Positions 8,845 to 18,542 of a DNA stretch of 63,673 nucleotides are shown here, piece after piece. The DNA comes from CBDUXP01 sp965371225 [NCBI: uncultured bacterium] (GTDB taxonomy: Bacteria; Abyssobacteria; SURF-5; CBDUXP01): contig CBDUXP010000019.1 of assembly GCA_965371225.1 (NCBI GenBank), forward strand, positions 1 through 63,673. The letters run 5' to 3'. Made by a program: the position numbers and the translations under genes. Below the pieces are notes generated by a model that saw only the letters and a list, made by a program, of their open reading frames with translations, did not search any database and was not told the DNA's origin. Each line of letters begins with the position of its first letter. The first letter of the stretch is position 1.

Positions 8845-9816
8845 ATGACGGACGAGTTTGAGCTGACACCCCCCGACGAGCCCGCCGCCTACGCGGAGCC
8901 CGATACCGGGGAGATGCCTCCGGAGGATGTGGAAGCGATGAACCAGACGCTTCCCATGCTCATCTCGTTCCTCGTCATTCCCCTGCTCATCGTCATCGTC
9001 GGCACCGGGGTGTTCCTCGCCTTCGGCATGGCGTCCTATGAAGAGGTCGAGCCGCGCGCATTCGTGGAACAACTGCGCAGCGGCAGCGCGAACCGGCGCT
9101 GGCAGGCGGCCTTCGAACTGGCGAAACACATCGCGCAGAATCCCGAGGCCATGCGCGAGCAAGACCTCGCGCCCCCGCTGATTCAGCTCTTTACCAAGAC
9201 CGGAATCGAGACGGAGGAGGAACGCGTGGTGCGCCGGTACCTGGCCTTGTGCCTGGGCTCGCTGGGCGACCCGGCGGCCGTGCCCGCGCTGCGCGAGGCG
9301 CTTCAGGAGTCCGACGCCGAAACGCGCATTTATGTGGCGTCCGCCCTCGGACAATTGGGCGCGCCCGAGGCGGCGCCGGACTTGATCGCGCTGTTGGAGG
9401 ATCCGGACGCGGGCGTGGTGAAGGCGGCCGTCTACGGGCTGGGGGCGTTGGATACGCCGGCGGTGCGCCCGGCGCTGGTGCTGATGCTGGACCATGCGGT
9501 GGCGGACGTGCGGTGGAACGCGGCCGTGTCGCTGGCGAAGCTGGGCGATCTGCGGTGCGCGCCGGTGCTGCGCGAGATGCTCGACCGCACAGCCGTGAGC
9601 GCGGCCCCGGACATCGACCAGGATCAGGTCGAGCAGGTTATGACGAGTGCGATCCGCAGCGGGACGGCGCTGCGGCTGGACGGCATGCACGACACCTTGG
9701 TGGCGTTAGCCGAATCCGATCCGAACCTCCGGGTGCGCGATGCGGCTTTTCAGGCGCTCGAGGCGCTGCGGCCCCAGCCCGAGGCGCTGGCGGGCACGCT
9801 GCACGTGCACGGGTAA
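8845..9816 (+). CDS. Membrane-anchored HEAT-repeat protein at head of the bc-complex operon
   Basis: A 323-residue protein with an acidic N-terminal tail (MTDEFELTPPDEP), one transmembrane helix at about residues 33-62 (TLPMLISFLVIPLLIVIVGTG) and a long helical-repeat region. The repeats follow the HEAT/PBS-lyase pattern: GDPAAVPALREALQESDAETR, LGAPEAAPDLIALLEDPD, LDTPAVRPALVLMLDHAVADVR and LGDLRCAPVLREML. There are no haem or Fe-S motifs. It is first in the operon, 15 bp before the Rieske gene. I infer a membrane-bound scaffold or assembly factor for the quinol:cytochrome c oxidoreductase, with the repeats on the side opposite the short tail. Other HEAT-repeat functions cannot be excluded. 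Confidence 0.8.
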   Translation: MTDEFELTPPDEPAAYAEPDTGEMPPEDVEAMNQTLPMLISFLVIPLLIVIVGTGVFLAFGMASYEEVEPRAFVEQLRSGSANRRWQAAFELAKHIAQNPEAMREQDLAPPLIQLFTKTGIETEEERVVRRYLALCLGSLGDPAAVPALREALQESDAETRIYVASALGQLGAPEAAPDLIALLEDPDAGVVKAAVYGLGALDTPAVRPALVLMLDHAVADVRWNAAVSLAKLGDLRCAPVLREMLDRTAVSAAPDIDQDQVEQVMTSAIRSGTALRLDGMHDTLVALAESDPNLRVRDAAFQALEALRPQPEALAGTLHVHG

Positions 9817-9831
9817 AGGGAGTACGGCGGC

Positions 9832-10344
9832 ATGAGCAACGGGACGCAAGACGCCGGCACCACGGGACGGCGCGGCTTTTTCTCGATCGCGTGGGCGGCG
9901 TGGGCCGCCTTCGGCGCGGTGAACGCGGTGATGCTGGGCGCGGCCGCACGGTTCATGTTCCCCAACGTGGTGAACGAACCGCCGTCGACCTTCAAGGCGG
10001 GCCTGCCGGACGAATTCGCGATCGGGCTCGTGGACGAGCGGTTCAAAGAGACGCGTGGGGTGTGGCTGGTGCGGACGTCGGAGGGCATGTACGCGCTGTC
10101 CACCGTGTGCACGCATCTGGGCTGCACGCCGAACTGGCTGCCGAACGAAACGAAATTCAAGTGCCCGTGTCACGGGAGCGGGTTCTACCCCACGGGGATC
10201 AACTTCGAGGGCCCCGCGCCCCGGCCGCTGGAGCGGTTCCGCATCGTCTTTGCCGAAGACGGGCAGATCCTGGTGGACAAGTCCAAGAAGTACCAGTACG
10301 AAAAGGGAGAGTGGGAAGACCCGGAGGCGTTCCTGGCCGTCTAG
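9832..10344 (+). CDS. Rieske iron-sulfur protein of a bc/b6f-type complex
   Basis: A 170-residue protein with an N-terminal RRGFFSIAWAAWAAFGA segment: the arginine pair and hydrophobic helix suggest a Tat-dependent uncleaved anchor. The two Rieske cluster motifs are intact: CTHLGC at about residues 100-105 and CPCHGSGF at about 117-124. The cysteines and histidines ligate the [2Fe-2S] cluster that takes one electron from quinol at the Qo site. The ribosome site GGAGTACGGCGGC precedes the ATG. It sits between the HEAT-repeat and cytochrome b genes, as expected for a bc-complex operon. Length suits b6f/menaquinol-type Rieske proteins. Confidence 0.93.
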   Translation: MSNGTQDAGTTGRRGFFSIAWAAWAAFGAVNAVMLGAAARFMFPNVVNEPPSTFKAGLPDEFAIGLVDERFKETRGVWLVRTSEGMYALSTVCTHLGCTPNWLPNETKFKCPCHGSGFYPTGINFEGPAPRPLERFRIVFAEDGQILVDKSKKYQYEKGEWEDPEAFLAV

Positions 10345-10433
10345 GCGGTCCGGCGCGCGGACGGGGCCCCCCGATCCTCCACGTCCAGCCCGCGGCGGCG
10401 GGGGCACCCGCCCCACCGCGGCAGGAGTGAAGC

Positions 10434-11222
10434 ATGGCTGAAGAAAAGAAGTCGCTCGGCAGCGTCATCGCGGAGTCGCAGATCTGGAAGAGCATCTTCC
10501 GGCACGGGACGCCCAATACGACCCGGAACCGGATGCTCGTCATGGTCACGAATTTCGTGCTGCACGTGCATCCGGCCAAGGTCCGCAAGTCCGGCATTCA
10601 GCTGCGGTTCACGTGGTGCATGGGGGGCCTCACGTTTTTCCTGTTCCTGGTGGAGACGATCACCGGCCTGCTGCTGATGTTCTACTACCGCCCGACCATC
10701 GAGCTGGCGTACTACGACATCGTGGACCTGCGCGAACACGTGCCGCTCGGCGTCATGCGCGAGGTGCACCGCTGGGGCGCGCACCTCATGGTGATCACGG
10801 TGTGGCTGCACATGTTCCGCGTTTTCATGACCGGCTCCTACAAGCCGCCGCGCGAGTTCAACTGGAACGTGGGCGTCATCCTCCTGGTCCTCACCCTCCT
10901 GCTCTCGTTCACCGGGTACCTGCTCCCCTGGGACCAGTTGGCGATCTGGGCGATCAACGTGGGCTCCAACATGGCCCGGGCCTCCCCGTTCCTCGGCCAC
11001 GAGGGGCCCGGCGCGTCGCTGCTCCAAATCGGCGACCTGAAGATGATCCACGCGGGCAGCGACGCGCGCTTCGCCATGCTGGGGGGGCGGTTCATCGGTG
11101 AGGGCACGCTCATCCGGTTCTACGTGTTGCACTGCGTGGGGATCCCGCTCGCGGCGGCGTTCCTGATGGCGATCCATTTCTGGCGCGTCCGCAAGGACGG
11201 TGGCATCTCCGGGCCGCTTTAG
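10434..11222 (+). CDS. Cytochrome b N-terminal subunit (cytochrome b6-like)
   Basis: A 262-residue membrane protein carrying the two b-haems of a quinol:cytochrome c oxidoreductase. Histidine pairs are visible in helix B (EVHRWGAHLMVITVWLH) and helix D (LHCVGIPLAAAFLMAIHF). The GSYKPPREFNW segment after helix B is typical of split, b6-type cytochrome b. About 40 N-terminal residues precede the family core (KSIFRHGTPNTTRNR...), slightly longer than plant-type PetB. The C-terminal half of cytochrome b is encoded separately by the next gene 21 bp downstream, so the complex is of the split b6/subunit IV type common in menaquinone users. Confidence 0.92.
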   Translation: MAEEKKSLGSVIAESQIWKSIFRHGTPNTTRNRMLVMVTNFVLHVHPAKVRKSGIQLRFTWCMGGLTFFLFLVETITGLLLMFYYRPTIELAYYDIVDLREHVPLGVMREVHRWGAHLMVITVWLHMFRVFMTGSYKPPREFNWNVGVILLVLTLLLSFTGYLLPWDQLAIWAINVGSNMARASPFLGHEGPGASLLQIGDLKMIHAGSDARFAMLGGRFIGEGTLIRFYVLHCVGIPLAAAFLMAIHFWRVRKDGGISGPL

Positions 11223-11243
11223 GCGGCCCGCCCGGAGTTCTCC

Positions 11244-12338
<1,095 letters not shown>

Positions 12339-12349
12339 CCGGGGGCCCC

Positions 12350-15286
12350 ATGCCGCGTCAGCCGACTATCCACGCGTACCGCCTCTCGCGCCTCCACGCC
12401 GTCTTCCTCGTCAGCAACCTGCTGCTGCTCGCGTCGATCCTCTGGATGGTCGTCGGCGATTACACGCGCGAGTGGAAGGACGTGCAGCGCGGGTTTCAGG
12501 ACCTGGAACGGAGTAGCACCGCCGCGGCCCTGGACGCGGAACTGGCGTCGCGCGACCAGGCAGCGCTGGAGCAGGCCCAGGCCGACCTGGCGGCCGCGGA
12601 AGCGGCCCTGGCCGAGCAGCAAGAGGCCTACGAGGTGGCCGCCGCCGAGCTGGCCGTGCTCGAAGGCGCCGCGTACGCCCGCGACCTGGATCTCAAGAAC
12701 GCCAAGGCGAATGTGGCGGTCTACAAGTACAACTACGAACTCGCCCAAGATGGGCACCACGATCATGACGTCACCGAGACTGAACGGTTGTATACGGACA
12801 TTGCCCGTGAGATCGCGCGGATGGAGCTGGCCTACGAGGGGTTTCAGCAAGAACTGGACGCGGCCAGCGCCAAGGTGGAGTCGTACACCGGCGCGGGGGA
12901 TGAGGCGCGGAAACGCATCGAACGGCTGCGGGACACCGAAACGCGCCTCCTGACCGGGCTGCGGCGCTTCGACGATACCTACCTTCCCAACAAGGTGCGG
13001 GACGCGGTCCTCATCGATTTTCTCGACCCCCGCGTGAAAATTCAGCAGATCCTGCTGCCGGAGTTCGTGGACGATCTCAACATGGACACCACCATGAAGA
13101 TCGACCGCTGCACCACCTGCCATCAGGGCATCAACACGGCGGCGTACGCGGACGCGCCTCAGCCGTACACGGCCCACCCGCAGAAGGCCCTGTTCGTCGG
13201 GTCGGACTCCCCGCACCCGATCGAAACTTTCGGCTGCACGGTGTGCCACAGCGGGCGGGGCCGCGGGACCACCTTCCTGCGCGCCACCCACTGGCCGAAC
13301 AGTCCGGCCGACGAGGCACGCTGGCGCGACGAACATCACTGGCATGAGATGCACCACTGGGATTTCGACCAGGTCCCGACGCGGTTCTTGGAAGCGAACT
13401 GCTACCAGTGTCACCAGGGGCAGACCGAGATCGACGGCGCGCCCAAGTGGAACCGGGGCATTCAGCTCATGAAGCTGCACGGCTGCTTCGGCTGCCACAA
13501 GGTGAAGGGGTACGAGGACGTTCGGAACGCCGGCCCCACGCTGCGCCACCTCGCCAACAAGACGACGCCGGACTGGGCGTATCAGTGGATTCGCGACCCG
13601 CGCGGCTACCGGCCCGCCACGCGGATGCCGCAGCTCTTCGACCTGGACAACATCAGCGACGAGGAAAACAGGCGGCTGACCACGGCCGGCATCAACGCGA
13701 TGGTCGCGTACCTGTTCGCTGAGAGTGAGGGGCACCCCCCCGCCGACCTCCCCGTCGCGGGGAACGCCACCCGCGGCAAAGCGCTGGTGCAGAGCGTGGG
13801 CTGCATGGGCTGCCACCAGCTTGGGGCGCCCACCACGCTCGACCGCCTGCATCCGCGGAACCGGGGCCCGAACCTGGCGAACCTGGGCAGCAAACTGAAC
13901 GCACCGTGGCTGTTCTCGTGGCTGAAGGATCCGCGCGCGCACTTCCCCGACACGTGGATGCCCAACCTGCGCCTGAGCGACCAGGAAGCCGCCGATATCA
14001 CCGCGCACCTGCTGCGGCAGCGGGATGCGGAATTCGAAGCGCGCGTGCGGGCGGAAGCGCCGCCGGCAGCCCGCGAGACGCTGATGCTCGAATTCCTCCA
14101 ACGGTCGCTCACCGAGAAGGCCGCGCGGGAGAAAGTGGCCGGCATGAGCATCGCCGAACAGGAGCACTTCCTCGGCCGGCGGCTCATCGCGCGCAACGGC
14201 TGTTTCGGCTGCCACGACATCGCCGGATTCGAGAACGAGCAGCGCATCGGTACGGACCTGACCGAAGAGGGCAGCAAGGACGTGCTGCGGTTCGACTTTG
14301 GCCTCATTCCCTCCCACCCGGACGGTGGCCACGAGAAGCACGCGTACACCATGGACCACAGCGCGCCCGCGAGCGACGCGGCGGACGCGCACTTCTACGT
14401 GCCGCGCACGCGCCACGACTGGCTCATGACCAAGCTGCTGCATCCGCGCATCTGGGACCGGGGCCGGGTGAAGTCCTATGACGAGTACTTGAAGATGCCG
14501 TTCTTCGACTTCTCGGTCCAGGACGCCGAAGAGATCACGACCGCCGTGCTCGGCTTCCAGCGGAGCCTGGTGCCCGGCGGCCGCAAGTACCGCATGTCGC
14601 CCGAACGGCTCGGCATTTCCGAGGGCCGGCGCATGGTGCAGGATTTCAACTGCCGCGCGTGCCACGTGATCGAAGGCGAGGGCCGCGCCATCGCGGAGAC
14701 CATCGACGAGCCCGCCTTCCTGCCGCCCATCCTCACCGGCCAGGGACAGAAAACTCAGACGCAGTGGCTCTTCGACTTCCTGGTCAAGCCGGTCCCGATC
14801 CGGCCGTGGCTCAAAGTGCGCATGCCCACGTTCGGCTTCCGCGGCCCGCAATCGAACACGTTCGTGGAGTACTTCGCGCGGCTGGACGATGAAGAGTTCC
14901 CGAGCGTGTACTACGATCCGGACTCGATCTCGAAGGAGTCGCTCGCGATCGGGGAACAGATGTTCACCATGTTCCAATGCCAGCAGTGCCACGTGCTGGG
15001 TACGATCCCCAAGGGCGTGGACCCGATCAGCCTTGCGCCGAACCTGCGCATGGCGCGCACGCGGCTAAAGCCCGGATGGGTGACGAACTGGATTCTGGAT
15101 CCCGACGTCTACCAGCCGGGCACCAAGATGCCTGCGTTCTTCCCCGACGGCGCCGAAGAGGAGAGTCCGTACGATGCGTGGTTCGAGGCGGATCCCGTCC
15201 AGCAGGCGGGCGCCTTGCGCGACCACATCTTCGTCGGCCTGCACGGCGGCAACGGGAACTATAAGCCCGGCGGCGCGGCCGAATAG
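12350..15286 (+). CDS. Large membrane-anchored octahaem cytochrome c, terminal subunit of the bc-type operon
   Basis: A 978-residue protein. Residues about 12-35 (LHAVFLVSNLLLLASILWMVV) form one transmembrane helix. A long alanine/glutamate-rich coiled coil follows (about 50-200). The rest carries eight CxxCH haem sites: CTTCH ~254, CTVCH ~296, CYQCH ~351, CFGCH ~378, CMGCH ~485, CFGCH ~618, CRACH ~767 and CQQCH ~877. Several domains resemble cytochrome c oxidase cbb3-type/mono-haem modules (GPTLRHLANK..DWAYQWIRDPRGYRPATRMPQ and similar WIxDP...TRMP repeats). It should accept electrons from the Rieske protein and pass them on along a haem wire in the periplasm. It is last in the operon, 12 bp after cytochrome b. 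Most bc complexes have one or two c-haems, so eight is unusual. No histidine-for-cysteine loss was seen. Confidence 0.9.
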   Translation: MPRQPTIHAYRLSRLHAVFLVSNLLLLASILWMVVGDYTREWKDVQRGFQDLERSSTAAALDAELASRDQAALEQAQADLAAAEAALAEQQEAYEVAAAELAVLEGAAYARDLDLKNAKANVAVYKYNYELAQDGHHDHDVTETERLYTDIAREIARMELAYEGFQQELDAASAKVESYTGAGDEARKRIERLRDTETRLLTGLRRFDDTYLPNKVRDAVLIDFLDPRVKIQQILLPEFVDDLNMDTTMKIDRCTTCHQGINTAAYADAPQPYTAHPQKALFVGSDSPHPIETFGCTVCHSGRGRGTTFLRATHWPNSPADEARWRDEHHWHEMHHWDFDQVPTRFLEANCYQCHQGQTEIDGAPKWNRGIQLMKLHGCFGCHKVKGYEDVRNAGPTLRHLANKTTPDWAYQWIRDPRGYRPATRMPQLFDLDNISDEENRRLTTAGINAMVAYLFAESEGHPPADLPVAGNATRGKALVQSVGCMGCHQLGAPTTLDRLHPRNRGPNLANLGSKLNAPWLFSWLKDPRAHFPDTWMPNLRLSDQEAADITAHLLRQRDAEFEARVRAEAPPAARETLMLEFLQRSLTEKAAREKVAGMSIAEQEHFLGRRLIARNGCFGCHDIAGFENEQRIGTDLTEEGSKDVLRFDFGLIPSHPDGGHEKHAYTMDHSAPASDAADAHFYVPRTRHDWLMTKLLHPRIWDRGRVKSYDEYLKMPFFDFSVQDAEEITTAVLGFQRSLVPGGRKYRMSPERLGISEGRRMVQDFNCRACHVIEGEGRAIAETIDEPAFLPPILTGQGQKTQTQWLFDFLVKPVPIRPWLKVRMPTFGFRGPQSNTFVEYFARLDDEEFPSVYYDPDSISKESLAIGEQMFTMFQCQQCHVLGTIPKGVDPISLAPNLRMARTRLKPGWVTNWILDPDVYQPGTKMPAFFPDGAEEESPYDAWFEADPVQQAGALRDHIFVGLHGGNGNYKPGGAAE

Positions 15287-15301
15287 CGGCCCCGCACCCA
15301 C

Positions 15302-16123
15302 TCAGGCGAGTAGATCGAGGAAATCGCTCTCGGGCTGCGCGGGCCCGGGCACTCCGGCCGCGGCGCCGACCAGGTCCCTGGTCGTCTCGAGCCGAGTCTC
15401 AGTCGCGGTGAGCAGGGTGCGGTTGATCTGGGCAGTGGATACGGCCAGTTGCGCCAGCCGGATGCGATTGATCTCCCGCTCGATTTGCGCGGCTTGGCGG
15501 CGCAGGGCGGCCGTCTCCCGGCGGACATCCGCGGCGGCTTCGGGGTCACTCAGCCGGATGCTCACCCCCGCGATCTGGACCAGTTGCCGCTGAATGCGGC
15601 CCTGCTGCACGACCAGGTTCCGTTCGACCTGGGCCGTTTCGGGATTGGCGAAGCGGAAGCCACTGTTGAACAGGCCGATGCTCCCCCCGTTGCCCACCGC
15701 GATGGCCTCTCCGGGCTCGATCTGCGGTGCCGGCACCGGCACGGTCGGCCCGCCGGTGTCCGCGGGGGGCGCTGGGGCTGGGGCATCTCCCCCTTCTGCG
15801 CGTGCTTCCGCGACGGCTTGGGCCGTCTCGACCGGCGTGGGTCGCGGCTCGACCGATTCCACCCGCGTCTGGCCGGCCAGGGTTCCGAGAAAGCTGCCCG
15901 TGTCCCCCCGGGTGAACGTCCGCGTCGACCGGGTGACGACGCGGCCCGCGCGGAGGGCCGCCGCTTCGAGCCGGCGGGTGTTCCGCCCCTCTTGCTCCGC
16001 GACCCGGAGAGTGCTCTGGCTTGCCGGGGCGCTCCGGAGCACCCCGGGCTCGCCGGGATCCAGCCGGAACCCCAAGCTGGGATTGGCGAGAGCCTGTGTG
16101 GCCCCCCCGATGCGGAAACCCAT
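15302..16123 (-). CDS. Hypothetical protein with proline-rich linker and C-terminal coiled coil
   Basis: A protein of 273 residues not recognised by family. From ATG 16123 it begins MGFRIGGATQALANPSLGFR; there is a GGTGG ribosome-like site just upstream and a candidate extended -10 promoter at 16170-16178. Residues about 95-145 are rich in proline, alanine and glutamate. Residues about 200-255 are a heptad-like coiled coil (ALRRQAAQIEREINRIRLAQLAVSTAQINRT...). The short N-terminal motif and helical C-terminus loosely recall flagellin-type termini, but the match is too weak to name. There is no signal peptide and no cysteines. It converges on the octahaem cytochrome gene with only 15 bp between. 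Confidence 0.6.
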   Translation of the reverse strand: MGFRIGGATQALANPSLGFRLDPGEPGVLRSAPASQSTLRVAEQEGRNTRRLEAAALRAGRVVTRSTRTFTRGDTGSFLGTLAGQTRVESVEPRPTPVETAQAVAEARAEGGDAPAPAPPADTGGPTVPVPAPQIEPGEAIAVGNGGSIGLFNSGFRFANPETAQVERNLVVQQGRIQRQLVQIAGVSIRLSDPEAAADVRRETAALRRQAAQIEREINRIRLAQLAVSTAQINRTLLTATETRLETTRDLVGAAAGVPGPAQPESDFLDLLA

Positions 16124-16169
16124 ATACCACCAGTGGCGCCGCTGCGCCGGGCACACCGTGCCTGACTAC

Positions 16170-16178
16170 ATTATAGCA
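16170..16178 (-). promoter_or_regulatory. Candidate extended -10 promoter (TGC-TATAAT) for the hypothetical gene
   Basis: On the minus strand TGCTATAAT, a perfect -10 with TGn extension, lies 46 bp before the ATG at 16123. No clear -35 is present. A plus-strand TGG-TATAGT at about 16294-16302 could serve the divergent MoxR operon. Confidence 0.45.
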
Positions 16179-16398
16179 CTGGATGCGCCAAATTCCCCGC
16201 CACGTTGGCGGCGTGCCATTCGTAACTACTCTGATATCAGCAGGTTCTGCATAGGATTGACGCCGGACCAATCTGGCGTCGCCCATACACGCATGGTATA
16301 GTTCGGACACACAACGTCGCGAAATCGCCCGGCCCGCCGGCCCCGAAGTGGCCGGACAGGCCGCCGTGGACCACCCCGGCCCCCAGCTCCCGGAGCTT

Positions 16399-17361
16399 AT
16401 GCAGAGCACAATCGACGCCCCCGCGGTCATCGAGAAGCTCCCCGCCCTGCGCGCCAATATCGGCCGCGCCCTGCTGGGCAAGGACGACGTCATCACCCTG
16501 GCCCTGGCCGGCCTCCTCGCCAAAGGCCACCTCCTGATCGAGGACGTGCCGGGCATCGGGAAGACCACCCTGGCCCGGGCCATCGCCCGGTCCATCGACT
16601 GTGCGTTCCACCGGGTGCAGTTCACCAGCGACCTGCTGCCCAGCGACATCCTCGGCGTCACCATTTACAACCAGCACACGCAGGAGTTCGAGTTCAAGCG
16701 CGGGCCGATTTTTGCGAATGTGGTGCTGGCGGACGAGATCAATCGCGCCACGCCGAAGAGCCAGAGCGCGTTGCTCGAGGCCATGAGCGAGACACAAGTC
16801 TCCGTGGACGGCGTGACGTATCCCTTGAGCGAGCCGTTCTGGGTGCTCGCGACGCAGAACCCGATCGAGTATCACGGCACGTATCCCCTGCCCGAAGCGC
16901 AACTGGATCGCTTCCTGCTGCGCATCGGCATCGGCTATCCCGACGCGGCCAGCGAGCAGCGCATCATGACGGGGGATGCGGCGTTAGTCGCGCCCGAGGA
17001 CTTGTCCGCGGTCATTACCCGCGAAGAAACCTGCGCGCTCCAGGCGGACGTGCCGAACGTGCGGGTGGACCCCACGCTGCTGGAGTACGCACTCACGGTG
17101 GTGCACGCCACGCGCACGCACGGGGGGATCGAGCTGGGGGCGTCGCCCCGCGCCGCCGCCGGCTGGTACCGCGTCGCCCAGGCGTTCGCCCTGCTCGACG
17201 GGCGCGACTACTGCGTTCCGGACGACTTCACGCGGACGGCCGTGCCCGCGCTGGCGCACCGCTTGGTCCCGGCGCTGCAGTTTCAAGCCGATGGGGACCG
17301 GTCGGGCCAAGGTCCGCGGCTGGTCACCGACATCCTCGCCGACACGCCGCTGCCGCGATGA
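16399..17361 (+). CDS. MoxR-family AAA+ ATPase
   Basis: A protein of about 320 residues. The Walker A motif GIGKTT is at about residue 52 after LLIEDVP, and Walker B VVLADEIN is at about 110. The sensor region LATQNPIEYHGTYPLPEAQLDRFLLR is nearly diagnostic of MoxR ATPases. The lid domain at the C-terminus contains GASPRAA. MoxR proteins act as chaperone-like ATPases, often on DUF58/VWA partners, and here it overlaps the DUF58 gene by ATGA. The ATG at 16399 has GGAG very close (3 nt); an in-frame GTG at 16348 would add 17 residues. Confidence 0.92.
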   Translation: MQSTIDAPAVIEKLPALRANIGRALLGKDDVITLALAGLLAKGHLLIEDVPGIGKTTLARAIARSIDCAFHRVQFTSDLLPSDILGVTIYNQHTQEFEFKRGPIFANVVLADEINRATPKSQSALLEAMSETQVSVDGVTYPLSEPFWVLATQNPIEYHGTYPLPEAQLDRFLLRIGIGYPDAASEQRIMTGDAALVAPEDLSAVITREETCALQADVPNVRVDPTLLEYALTVVHATRTHGGIELGASPRAAAGWYRVAQAFALLDGRDYCVPDDFTRTAVPALAHRLVPALQFQADGDRSGQGPRLVTDILADTPLPR

Positions 17362-18542
17362 GCGGGGCGGAGCGCGGACCGCGCCGCCGGCTCGGGCGGT
17401 TCGTGCGTGATCCGCTGGCCCCGCTGCGCCGTCGGTGGGGCCGGGTCCGGCACGCTTGGCGCACCCTGCCCCAGGCCACGCGCTACTACCTGATCCTGGT
17501 GGCCGTGGTCGGCTTCGCGGCCTTCAACACCATCAACAATTTGCTGTATCTGGTGGGGGGGTTGATGTTGGCGCTGTTGGCGGTGAGTGCGGTGTTGGCG
17601 CGCGCGAGCGTGCGGGGGCTCACCGTGACCCGCTCGATCCCGCCGCACCTGTATGCCGGTGACCCGGTGGCCCTGACCCTGGCGGTGACGAACACCAAGC
17701 GGCGCCTGGGAGCCTTTACGCTGCGGGTGCGCGACGCGGTGGACGGCGCGCCGACGCACGACGCGTTCCTGCTCGCGCTGCCGCCGGGCGAGACGCGCAC
17801 GACCCGGTACGGGCACACTTTCAGCCGGCGGGGCCGCCACACGTTCGAGGCGCTCACCGTGCACAGCGCGTTTCCCTTCGGCTTCTTTCCGCGCACCGAC
17901 ACGTGCACGGCGCCGCAACCGGTGGTGGTCTTCCCCCATATCGATCCCGTAGACGAGCACCTGTTTGCCAGTCTGGTAGACCCGCAACGCTTCGCCCACC
18001 TGACGCGCGGCGAGGGGGCGAACATCTACGGCATTCGGGACTACCAGGCCGAGGACGATGCGCGCCACATCGCCTGGAAACTGTCCGCCAAGGCGAGCAC
18101 GCTCCTGATACGCGAGTTCGAAACGGAGCAATCGCGCGAGGTGACCCTGGTCCTGGACAACGGCGTGCAGACGCGGGATGCGCTGGCGGACGAGCGGTTC
18201 GAGAGCGCGGTGCGGTTGACCGCGTCCTTGGCCTGGGCGCTCATCGACGCGCACTTCTCGGTGCGGCTCATCACGCGCAGCGGTCGCACGCGGGCGGCGC
18301 GGGGGCAAGAGCATCTGTACCGGTTGCTGTACGACCTCGCACTCATCGAACCGCTGTTTGGCGCGGAGCGCACGCTGCCCCCGTTGCGGGTCGCGGACGT
18401 CAACCCCGCGCTGACCGCCGTGGTGTTGGCGGATCCGGCTATGGTGTGGCCCCGCCGGAGCCGGTTTCCGGTGGTGGCGGCGCCGGCCGGCCCGCCCGAG
18501 GATGCCGCCGTGGCCGCCGGCGGAAATGGGGATGCGCAGTGA
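17358..18542 (+). CDS. DUF58 (VWA-like) membrane protein
   Basis: A 394-residue protein. Two adjacent transmembrane helices at about residues 45-85 (YYLILVAVVGFAAFNTINN and LLYLVGGLMLALLAVSAVL) are followed by a periplasmic beta-rich region. The DUF58 signature YQAEDDARHIAWKLSAK is at about 229-245 (family consensus YxxGDxxRxIdWkasar), followed by a VWA-like fold (REVTLVLDNG). The usual R/W of the motif are present, but YQAED replaces the common YxpGD. The start overlaps the MoxR stop (ATGA), and the stop overlaps the transglutaminase start (TGATG), so the three genes are translationally coupled. The MoxR/DUF58/transglutaminase set is widely conserved, with a proposed role in envelope maturation. 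Confidence 0.9.
   Translation: MSGAERGPRRRLGRFVRDPLAPLRRRWGRVRHAWRTLPQATRYYLILVAVVGFAAFNTINNLLYLVGGLMLALLAVSAVLARASVRGLTVTRSIPPHLYAGDPVALTLAVTNTKRRLGAFTLRVRDAVDGAPTHDAFLLALPPGETRTTRYGHTFSRRGRHTFEALTVHSAFPFGFFPRTDTCTAPQPVVVFPHIDPVDEHLFASLVDPQRFAHLTRGEGANIYGIRDYQAEDDARHIAWKLSAKASTLLIREFETEQSREVTLVLDNGVQTRDALADERFESAVRLTASLAWALIDAHFSVRLITRSGRTRAARGQEHLYRLLYDLALIEPLFGAERTLPPLRVADVNPALTAVVLADPAMVWPRRSRFPVVAAPAGPPEDAAVAAGGNGDAQ

Noticed and set aside
15302-16123. Hypothetical gene considered as a flagellin-like protein
   Set aside because: Only a short N-terminal resemblance and a coiled C-terminus; the conserved flagellin D0/D1 residues are absent and no flagellar gene is near.
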